A DNA stretch of 64,000 nucleotides, taken from the NCBI GenBank assembly GCA_002633025.1, contig NMRB01001246.1:136074-200073 (forward strand), in the 5' to 3' direction. A program made the translations under genes and the position numbers. The stretch comes from Notospermus geniculatus. Its lineage: Eukaryota; Nemertea; Pilidiophora; Heteronemertea; Lineidae. The stretch's first letter is position 1. The number at the start of each line of letters is the position of its first letter. The notes beneath the pieces were generated by a model that was not told the origin of the DNA, searched no databases, and was given only the letters and a program-made list of their open reading frames with translations. Below, one piece after another: positions 22,602 to 33,200 of the stretch.

Positions 22602-23949
22602 ATGCGATGGGCTCCCATCGACATTGCTCTAGTTTAATATATTTTAATACTTTAAATTAAATTACAAGGAAATCGACAATACTCTTAGTCCAGCTGGACT
22701 TGGCTTGAAATCGCTGGGGTTGTTTTGAAATGTAGAATGATAGAATGTGACCCACTCTAGCAAAAGTTGGCGCGTGTCGCAACCGAGGAAAGGATTTATG
22801 GCTTTACAACACAATAGCTGAAATGTACGTCTCTGCTGGTTGTGGTTGACAATCGTAGTGGACAGCAGTGATGATAGTTGAGTAAACTGATGTTCACTTA
22901 CTACAAGAAGTGGCTCACAAATACAGATACATTTATCTGAATAGTGCACACTGTGTCTTCTAGATGGCAGCACTATGTGTTGGTTCTGTCTGATCGTCTG
23001 CTCAATGTTTGGTCCAATCAGTCAGCACGTTTAGTCAGACGATGAATAATATTTGCAAGAAATGATTGTCTATCTCAGTTTATGTGGTGGATAAGATTCG
23101 ATTGGGTTTTGTTTGACCTTACTGACTCAAACACATCTCCCGTTGATTTCATTCTTAACCCTTTGTTGTTTTAAGGGTCTGTGTGTTGAAATCGCAGGAG
23201 TGCTGTCTCTCTGTCCCTGATGGAGGGGTGTCCTCTTCACAGGGATGTCTGGAGGTTCTAATTCAGCTCCACAGTAAAAACAACATTGGCACTTGTATTG
23301 TAAATCTCAGTTCTCGTGTTCCTCTTGGGGTAGACCTATGATCGACAGGGCCATAGTGAGCATAGGGACAGAAGGGTGGCAAAATGCCCCCTTACGTGTC
23401 ACTGAAAGTGTGATTTTTGCCACAAAATGGCAAAAAAGAGATGTTTACCCCCCAACCTCCCCTCCAGCTAGCTATTGCCCTACACTGTGAAACGAGAGTG
23501 ACAGATTTCTCTCTATTCCCCTATTGAATAGTCATGGTCTGTCTTGCTCTCTATTATCCGGAAACACTGAGATGTCGGCTACACTAAGAAACGTTACACA
23601 ACATTGCAACTTACATTAACATCTCCAGCATAACCTATTTTTCTGACTTCTCTTATTGACCGAGGCTCCAGATTTCTGAGTATCAGCACCTCAGGTGGCA
23701 AACTATCTTTTTTCACCCACACAGCTGTTCATAAGGTCACGTTACTGGTTTTTTGCGGCCGAGATAGCATTCCGGTGGGACCGGGTAGGAGTTTCCTGAT
23801 AATTACCAATCGCTGGGCACTTCCTCCTCTTGCTGCAGTTCTGAACTCAATGATTTCTTGGATGCCAGTTTTGCCTAGTTTTTTGTGCAGACTCTTGTAA
23901 AATCGAACTGCTTCATTCGTGTTGATTTCTTTCTACATTTGATCGTTAA
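22602..23949. other. Non-coding stretch
   Basis: No exon is recognised. It contains one half of a 38-bp dispersed pair (22855-22892, partner 24387-24424) and one AGATGGCAGCAC site (22962-22973). Confidence 0.45.
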
Positions 23950-24206
23950 AGGGCCTGTCACACTGGAGCAGTTCTCAAAACATCCTGCCCCGTCCTAATA
24001 AAATCGTAAAACAGGCTAGAACGTGTGAAGTTGGCCAGATAAGTTATCTCAAAGTTGTGGAACACTCTTCCCGTCCGAGCCCGTCCAGGAAGTTCGTAAA
24101 AAGACTGTAAAAAGTTGCCACTACGTCCACTCCGTTCGCAGACAGTTTGAGCCCGTTCGGCAAAATTTTCAAGAACGTGCTGAGAACTAGCTCAGTGTGA
24201 TGGGGG
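23950..24206. mobile_element. Inverted-repeat MITE (CTGTCACACTGG type)
   Basis: The left end GGGCCTGTCACACTGGAGCA pairs with the right end GCTCAGTGTGATGGGGG; GTTCTCA also recurs inverted near both ends. The interior contains several CCCGTCC blocks. No open frame is present. Confidence 0.6.
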
Positions 24207-24791
24207 TATAACTCACTGTGAAGGACGTCATTGTCATTCGATGTCAGCCTATTTTAGGGGCATTTAGTTCATGAGACAGACAGAAGATGTCTCTCCAATT
24301 GCTTATGCAGTTTTGGTTGATTTGATATTTGATTATTTCTGCTTGCATTATTCTTGTAAAAATGAACTTGGGGATTCACGTCAAATGTAGTGGACAGCAG
24401 TGATAATAGTTGAATAAACTGATGACCAATGATGATCACCTGCGTCAAGCGCCTGCTTTTGCTGAAGTGATCACATATTTCATTGTGCCGTGTTCTCAAA
24501 TTGGCATGAATTTACCGTCTGGCCAGTGACCTTGAATATCGACCCATTATCTCTGGACGAGCATCGTTAGAGATAATTATCAACAAATATAATAGTAAGC
24601 CCTACCCAGTATGATTATGAATTTTTGAGTTAATTACGAGTGTGATATGATACATTCAGAGAGATTCCTCTCATTCTTATCATTCACTTTAACCCTTTGG
24701 GGCCGTCTCATTCCTCACATTTGATAAAACAGAGGAAGGGCAGTGATTGAGTGACCGCTATCCGATTAACCCTTAGAGTGCCGGGTTTTTA

Positions 24792-25681
24792 GCTCACTCG
24801 TGAGCTTTTACCATCCTGCGGTGTCCGTCGTCCGTCGTCGTCGTCCGTTAGCAGGGCACGTTTCGTAACCGCTGGAGCTATTGATCTGAAACTTGGTACA
24901 TATATACCCCTAGGTCAGATGACCTATGACACCAAGTTTCGGTCCGATTCGATTCTTGGCTTGGCCTCCAGGTGGCCAAAACCAAAAACACAAAAAGTGC
25001 AATAACTCCTGAACTAATGACTAGATCATCTCCAAATTTTTATCATAGGTATATCTAATTAGGATACATAACATATATAACGGGTTTTTGATTTGACCTA
25101 CTTTTCAAGGTCACAGAGGTCAAAGTTCTACAAAAGTGACGAACCTGCCACAGGTCCTCATTATTTCACTGAGCATCTTCATATCTTGCATAAACATGTA
25201 TTGGAGGGGTACCTTCATAACTACCGAGTTTCGGTCCGATCGGACATCCAATATGGCCGCCAGGTGGCGTAACCTGAAAATCGACCAAGTGCTATAACTC
25301 AGGAACGGCTTGACCCAGAGTGCTCAAACTTGATATTTACCTCCCTCTAGGTGACCTTTACAAGCATGTCAAATTTCGGCCTGATTAAACTTCCAATATG
25401 GCCGCCAGGTGGCGTAACCCGAAAATCATGAAATGTGCTATAACTCAGGAACGACTTGACCCAGAGCGCTCAAATGTGCTATGTGGCTCCCTCTATGTCT
25501 AGATGACCTTTATGTGCATATGAAGTTTTGGCCCGATCGACGCGGCATCCAATATGGCCGTCAGGTGGCATAACCCAACAATCATTGAAGTCCTGCAACT
25601 TGGGAATGACCTGACCCAGATTGCTCATAACTGACATGTACCTCTCTCTGTCATTACACTGTTATGTCCACACGAGTGAGC
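24792..25681. mobile_element. Hairpin-ended element (GCTCACTCGTG type) with internal tandem repeats
   Basis: An 890-bp element whose left end is the palindrome GCTCACTCGTGAGC and whose right end is CACGAGTGAGC. A GTCCGTCGTCC tract follows the left end. Three internal units of roughly 145-155 bp each contain AATATGGCCG followed by CAGGTGGC. It shares the CTTTTCAAGGTCACAG block with the element at 21905. No transposase frame is seen. Confidence 0.75.
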
Positions 25682-27237
25682 ACATGGTCCATGGACCATT
25701 TCATTTCAACTTTTCCTTCCCCTGTGACTGGGGTTTTTTTCGAAAAAAAATTTTTTTTCGAAAAAAGAAAAAAAATGCATGTGTTTTGAAATTTGAATTT
25801 TATGACCTTTTCCGAGTATACTCGGTAACAGTCCTAAAAAAGAGAATTGTCGTACTGTAGTGAACAACCACTTGATGATGGAGTATCCTATCCTGTGGAC
25901 CATTTCCGGATATCTACAATCAAGTTGTGGTGTATCATCAATTGTTTCCTGTCCAGCTATTCCATAAGTATCTCTTTCCTTTTGGGTGGATCTTGAAATA
26001 TCGTTGGATCACCCTGTCCATTATTGTCAGTGTGTGGAGAAATTTGAAAGAGTGGAAAAAGTGTGGTGGCAGGACTTCGATTCGAAGATACCGATAGCCT
26101 CTTGTGTGGTTATCACCAACAGAAGCTGGGCCCTGGCAATGGCACAGGGACAGGGTACCCAGTATCTAGGGTAACGGCTGCCCTGTAAGGGTCAGGGGTT
26201 AGGGGTTACGGTATTGGATTAGGAGCAGGCTTTGTGTCAGGGGTAGGAGGCCAGGTATCAAGGGTTGTGGGATAGGGGCGGGGTCAGGATTCAGAGTGGA
26301 CGACAATCACCCCCTTCAGCTATAGTAAGAGTGGGTGTTTGGTTTAGAACATTAGGCAAATCACTGGACCTTGGTCTAATTGAGTAAATAGAATTCAATT
26401 CTCATGAGTGTGTGAATCGCCCACTGGGTTTACCACCCAGAGTGACTCACCTAACCACCGTATCTTTACCATTCTCATATCTCCCTCCATAGCCTTGCAT
26501 ATAGGCACAGCAAAGGTGGGCAATACGGTATAGAAACGTTCGTACGGTATGAACTTTATGGTGGATGATTCATATTCGGAACAGATGAAGACAAAATGGT
26601 TTTCACCAGCAGGTTACCAATGATACGCTCTATGATGATATTCTCAAACAACCACAACATCATCATCCAGCATTGATACTGCTGCTGCTGGTGCAACACT
26701 GGTGATTGATTCCACATTCGTGTTGCATCTGGATTCAGTCGGATGCAGTCGGCCCATGAGCAAGCGGAACATCACTTCTACAATTACATGTAAACGGTTT
26801 GCTCTTTCATTGTGGTCAAAGTTCTTATTATCAGATCAAAACAATATATTTCTTTGGATATCACTGTGGATTTCCTCCGTTGTAAACATTTGCTATTTAT
26901 AGCCAGCATCCGCTGACGTCAGAAGTGATTACCTGTTACACAGAGACTCTCACTGTATTGGCCTTGGCATTTTGACAATGTGGAGAGAAACTTGTTATGA
27001 AATGTCTGCGATATTTTCCCTCTTATCTTCTGCTTATTCTTCTGTACTTCGGAGCTAGCGTAGTGTGATGCAGATCGTGGAAACTGAGTGCCTGTATCTG
27101 AACTCGGAATTCCTCACAATGTTGCTGCTATCAACAGAAGCTAATGAAGAACCTTCCATGATCATTCACTTCACTTCATAAATTGTTCTCTGGAATTTGT
27201 CGACCTTTACAAACTGCTGTCTGGGATACAAAATGCT
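25682..27237. other. Non-coding stretch with A/T palindrome and G-rich tract
   Basis: It holds a TTTTTTTCGAAAAAAAATTTT-like palindrome (25735-25775) and a degenerate GGGTTAGGGGTTA tract (26185-26290) resembling telomeric repeat. No exon is recognised. Confidence 0.45.
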
Positions 27238-27670
27238 CTTTGAATTTCATAAATTTACTATTTGGAACATATTGCATTTTGAACTTCACAAATTGCCCTT
27301 TGGAATATATTGCTTTTGAACTTCACGAATTGCGCTTCGGAATACATGTATATTGGTTTTGAACTTCGCAAATTGCTCTTTGGAATAGCCTTATACTTTT
27401 GAACTTCATAAATTGTACTTTGGAATAGCCTTACGTTTGAACTTCACAAATTGCTCTTCGGAATATATTGCTTTTGAACTTCATAAATTGCTATTTAGAA
27501 CACATTTCTTTTGAACATCATAAATTGTTCTTCGGAATATATTGCTTTTGAACTTCATAAATTGCTACTTAGAACACATTTCTTTTGAACATCATAAATT
27601 GTTCTTTGGAATATATTGTCTTTGAACTTCAAAAATTGCTCTTTGGAATGTAGTGCTTTTGAAATTGTGG
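27238..27670 (+). repeat. Degenerate tandem array, 37-42-bp unit
   Basis: About ten units of the form TTGAACTTCATAAATTGCTC followed by TTTGGAATATATTGCTT. From about 27472 to 27618 the units alternate in two types, giving a 74-75-bp higher-order dimer. Decayed units continue on both sides to about 27160 and 27850. Confidence 0.85.
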
Positions 27671-30193
27671 AAAGCAATGCAGTTTACATACATCATGTCC
27701 TTTTGAGCTGAACATTTTTCTGTGGAATATAAAAAGAGACAAAAGTGCATGTTCCATCCAGGGACCTTTTGAGGTCTTAATGATTCTTCATCTCTGGAAT
27801 ACTAGTTCTTGTTGAATTCGACTTCATAAATTGCTTGTGGAATAAACTGTTAATAGGCATATAGTGAAATATTGTGAAATAGCTGTCAGAGTGCATTACC
27901 CTCTTGCAGTACTTCGACATTAAAGTTCAATTGTTTGGAATGGAACATAGTTAATTCACTTTGGTAAAAACTTCACTTTTCAAACTGGCAACTTCGGAAT
28001 AGCTCTTATCGAATTTATGGAAAAAAGACAGACACAGAGTTTTTACTTCATGCTCATTTGACTTTGTGCACGACAGACATCGTTGTTTGGAATTGTTTAA
28101 TTCTCTGGGGCAGAAGCTTCATTAGACATAACGAAGTCAGCTATCGAATTTGTGGATTCCTTGGGAACGTCTCTTGTTTTGCTGGAGAGAGACAAAATAG
28201 TTTTGCAGTCGACTGCCTGTATTAGATGGCAGTATTTTTTACTTTACTTCAAATGAAAAGACTTGTGCTTGGAAATTTTAATTGCGCTTGATCACTCGGG
28301 TGCCGTTTGCAGTTTTCGTTAATTGTCATTCAAAACTTTTTCAAGCCTAGTTTATATGGTGGTGGCTGCATATTTTGACAGCGGGTGCCGCCACACAAAG
28401 ATTGGCATCTTAGCTAGGTCAAGGACACGACGGGTCAAGTGGAGACATCACAACTCATTCTTTACCTTGAGCGAGAATGACACTCATTTCCAGCAAGAAA
28501 AACCCACATATAAACAAACGTAAACAGGAAATGAAATGACATCTTCATTCCTGTTAGGAGTGGATCTTACTTCTAATACCACATACCATTTGTAATACTA
28601 ACTCCCACGATTGACCCATTGACCAGGTTTTAGATTGGAATTGCCCCTAGGCTATTGTGTGACGCACACAGACACCTCTTGATTAATCATACCCCATTGT
28701 CAAGGAATGAAAAGGACATTTTGGTTATTGAGTGGTTTTTCCAGGTTCTGTGGTCAGTATACATGTGGACTTCGATTTGTGGAGTTTTCTGAGACTTTAG
28801 TGGAAGAGGAGTTCATCATTTCATTGTGGCCCATTCTGTATATCTCAATTCTAGTGTGCTGACAGTGACAGATCTTTCAATTTTAGTGTGCTATATTAGT
28901 GTGACAGACAATTTTAGTGTGCTATTAGTGTGACTGATCCAGGTTTGTTGGAACTGTGGAGTTTTCAAAGACTTTACCAGGAGCCTGGGTAAAAATCGAC
29001 TCATTGTGTAACAGTGTGCCAGAAGCTGAAATTAGTGTGATATACAATTTTGTAGGCCAGGACATAGCAAACTCAGAGCCACTGCACTAGTATTCTCGGG
29101 ATATTTAAAAGTGTGGAACAGTGGGTCAAATTACTAGTGTGCTCCAATAAGTGTGCAAATTAGTGTGCTGGATGACATGACCGGTCCCTGGAACTCAAAG
29201 TGTCATAGGAATTAAAAGCAGCTAAAAAACTGTTGTGGGATAACCATCTGCCGTGCATTACTCGGGGAAACAAATTAGCGTCTGACATTAACTTGGAATT
29301 ACTCACATAATAATTCGATTTTAGTTATATTTTTCATTTATTCATGCTCTTTGGGACTGTCACTGGGCAATCAGTGAACTAATCAGTCGGCATCAGCTCA
29401 TATGACTAATGTAATGGAATGTATCTCTATCTACATGTATATATTGATGGCAAACATAAGATACAGAATTTTTGACTAACATTTGTAAGTGATTGCTGTG
29501 TAAATTCTGGTTGTGTAGATCACACTGTTTGGACATGCAGTTACATGTTGAGATTACTGTGGTATTCATGCCCCAGATTTCCTGCTAAGCTCGTTCTTTT
29601 TATTGTTTCTCTGAGGAAAAGAAGTTCTTTTATATTCAACCGGATACATATTCTATAGACTGATTTACTTGTGACAAGCATAAAGCTAATACCAACTTGA
29701 ATAGGTTGATTACAAGTTGGCCATTCTGAATCCGGAATGAACTTTTTTTCTGGATGCCGGACTCTACATTCAGTGGTGACGCACGACACAGCATCTGTCT
29801 TGATTAATTGTCCCTAGATACATAGACTGACATTTTCTATATACAGTGACTGGTATTTCTATATACAGAGGCTGACATTTCTGGCCAGTTTGTGGTTTGA
29901 GGATCTGTTGTGGTTTGACTCTGAGGACATCGGGTTGTTTGTCAGGCTTATTCAAACTTTGTATTCTGAAACTGAATAGTAGCAGACGACATTTTTTGTG
30001 TGTGAACCTCGCAGACAAGGTGACCTTTTGATTTCGAAAGACATCAACATACTTACGTTATTCTTGTCTGTGGATGATTTTCTTTGGAGAGGATCAGCTT
30101 GGATTCACTTGGCTGTAGCATCAGTCTGAACCATCACTCGGCTGTAAATAATCTCGTGGTCTTTGGATTATACAGGATTTTGTTCTTGCCAAA
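27671..30193. other. Non-coding stretch before the candidate NAV start
   Basis: It contains a cluster of TAGTGTG motifs (about 28850-29170) and a short CTATATACAG repeat (29830-29875). Promoter or 5' UTR sequence for the NAV transcript could lie here, but I see no decisive signal. Confidence 0.45.
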
Positions 30194-30257
30194 ATGGTGT
30201 CTGCTCTTCCAGTTACTACGGCTGAGGAGGATGGGGGCAACTGCCCTAATCAGGAAG
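30194..30257 (+). CDS. NAV candidate first coding exon
   Basis: ATG in a fair Kozak context (gccaaaATGG) opens 21 codons (MVSALPVTTAEEDGGNCPNQ, then E) plus one base, followed by donor G|GTAGGG. The phase-1 end exactly fits the phase-1 start of the large exon at 32763, making a Gly codon. Only phase, donor and start context support it; the peptide is not recognised, and other first exons may exist. Confidence 0.45.
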
Positions 30258-33200
30258 GTAGGGTTCCACTGGCTGAAGCATGTAAGGGCACTGATGTAGG
30301 GCTAATTATCTTGATGTAGGGGAGATGAGTGGGTGTTGAAGAACTTTGTTTGGAAAGGGCCTGCACCAATGAGGTTTTAGGAGATGGTAAAGAAGCATAT
30401 ACGTGTTGATAGAGAAATCAGGTATCCAACATAGAGCACAAAAAACGACACACAAAATGATAGTAAAAGTAAAGTCGCCTCCGAATTTCACAAATTTTTG
30501 ACCCCAACCGGGGTCTTCCTATCATAGAGAAATCACGCATATTTATGAGTTAGGAAACCTAAGTGGCATAAGGGTCATAATACTGGACAAAAGGGCCTCC
30601 CATGGAAGTATTATATAAATACAGTAATATTCTTATGCTGACTGATAATGTGGAATCCTTGTGTTTGAAGAAAAAAATAGTGCATGGATTCAGATCTTGG
30701 TTTGGAAAGGGTGAGTTCGTCTTACTGTTGAAAAGTGTTTGATCTACCCTTTTATTACCAGCCCAAGCTTGAAATTTATGATAGCAAAGGGCATGAAGGG
30801 GCTAATTTCTCAATAGAATGCAATCTTTACATGTCCCGCCATGAAATAACAGGCCTATTCAGAGGTTTAGGGCCTCATTCCAATTAAACTCCTTTGTTCA
30901 GGGGTTGAAAATGAGAGCCCTGCAAATTTTCATGGGGATGTGAAATAGGCCCTTTCATGTCTTTGTGATTAAATTGGCGATCAAAATTGTTGGTGGTATG
31001 CCCCTATATTCTTAGGAGCGGTGTGAAGAATGATGGGTAATTGTTGTTGTAGGCCCTATAGGGTGGCCGTCCATACGCATTCATATCAAAAGTAAATGCT
31101 CACGATGTTTTCGGAACTTCTGCAGTTTTCAGCAAAATAAGATTGGTTCCTGATAGTCCGATCACCACTCTTGGGGTATGATCGATATCCCCTGTCATCC
31201 ATTTATCAAATGATCAGCCAAAAAGCAGCCGATGAAAAATACATTGATTAGTTGAAAAAATGAAGCTTTTTGTTGGGCGAGAGCGAGCAGTCAAAGTATT
31301 TTTCATCTGCAGCTTTTAGCCAATCACGTGATACTTGACGACAGGGTGGCGATGCTGATCACGGTATAGAACTTGTGCAGATGACGTCATTACAGAAAAA
31401 TCCGCCATCTTGACGGTGAAATTGATGTCGTCGACTCGCGTGGTGTACTAAATTTGTCGTCAGTGCAAGTGGAGTGTGTGTGACTTCAACCAAGACGTGA
31501 TCTACACGTGGCACACTTTTTCGTCAACATCAGCAGGGTGGACCCGCTGGTCAAAATTGACGTCACAATGAGCCACTGCACAAGTTCGATATTAGCCCTA
31601 GTGGTGAGATCAGGAATCAGTCTACAACGAAGTTTGTGTTATTTATCTCATATAATTCAAAGTGTTTGATTTCAATTTCTTCACAAATTGCGTAAACAAC
31701 ACAAAATACAACACTAGGTCAATGGGTGTGTGATGGAGGAAACGCTTGTTGTACACTCAGGAAAAACATGACAGAACTATTATTTAATCAGAGAGTGTGT
31801 GATAACTACTTTCTATATGCACTCCAATCTAATTGCCCATCTTCATTTTATGTAATGATGAGCAATTGCTGTAATGAACTGTCTGAATGTATGAGAGGTT
31901 AACTGTTGACATGACTATTGAGGGCCAATGACCTACTTGACTTTTTATCATGACAGGGCTTATAATATTGGACCCTCAGACAAATCAGAATATGGACAGT
32001 GTTACAAGATGCTGTCAATCAAACATTGGCCGCAATCCCAAAATGACACATCATGTCATAGCCAGACTTGGACAAGGACCAGTATTCCATCATGATTTTG
32101 ATAAATAGACACCATATGACGCTATCCAGTTCTTGTGAAAAAAGGGTGAAAATGCTCTTACGATATTTACCAATTTGGATCTAAAAATGGTGTCGTTGGT
32201 AGGGTATTGAATTTCCAGATTTGGTCAAAAAATCTAGTGTTGCTTCGACCATGGTAAAATACAATGCACTACAATAGACAAATCCCAAATTGACGTAAAC
32301 AAGATCTGCACATTTCCGCTGAAATCGCAAACACAACCTCAGTCTGAAACTGAATGACGTGACGCAGAGAACCCCACGACAGTGACTTCGACGACGTTGC
32401 CTCAGAGTCGACCATTGCTGAATCATGGATTGCGTCACGTCAGCTGGTTTCAGGTCGAGGTTGTGTTTGCGATTTCGGTGGAAGTGCGCAGATCTGGGAA
32501 TTTGGGATTTGTCTATACCCCAGGGTATTTGGTAGTGACCGCAATGAGACCTAAAGGACCTTGATATATTTGAAGATGAAGTTGCAGGGAATATGAGCAA
32601 TAAGCAAGTTATTGATCATTATTTGTTCTTCCATCAGTCATGTCAGTTTCAGGACTTACAGAAGATAACAGACCCACCCCTGAAAATTGCTATCATCGTC
32701 ACAACAGCATGTTTTGTACACACCTTACTTTGTACACACCCTACTTTCTCTTCTCCTTTCAGGTACTGCCTCCAAGAACAACAATCCATCCTCCCGTGAA
32801 ACGAGCTCGTCACGGTCAACATCGCCAAGCAACGTATCAAACATCCCGACACCAGGTGGCAGGGGAATCGGCCTCGGCCGCAGTCATTCTCTTACCGACA
32901 AGTACGGTCATCGCATTGTCAACTCAACTAGTACCAGTTCGGCGAGTTCTGCTGCTTCGGGAACGAGTCGGAGTACGAGTGGGTACTCCACGTCAGCGTC
33001 GTCAACCACCGGGAAGATACCAAACAACAAGAACTCAATGTTGGACAAATTCAAATTCTTTGGTTCAAAGGACAAAACTGGTAGCAAAAGTGGTGGTGTT
33101 CCTGCTAAAACATCATCTAAGAGTAGCACTAGTTCAAAGGATTCTGATACTTTACGGAGTTCTTATTCTGATTCTCGGCCAAGTAGTGCCAGAAATAGTG

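Larger units (their letters stand above)
30258..32762 (+). other. NAV intron between candidate exon 1 and the large exon
   Basis: 2505 bp, holding copy C of the 95-bp element, an imperfect inverted-repeat element with CRE-like sites (31145-31625) and a clear MITE (32274-32516). It ends with the strong acceptor cttctcctttcag. Confidence 0.5.

Noticed and set aside
27238-27670. CRISPR-like array
   Set aside because: Eukaryotic context, degenerate units and no unique spacers; it is an ordinary tandem repeat.
32687-32762. N-terminal 25 codons of the long NAV open frame (MLSSSQQHVLYTPYF...)
   Set aside because: This is intron sequence including the pyrimidine tract and the AG of the acceptor.
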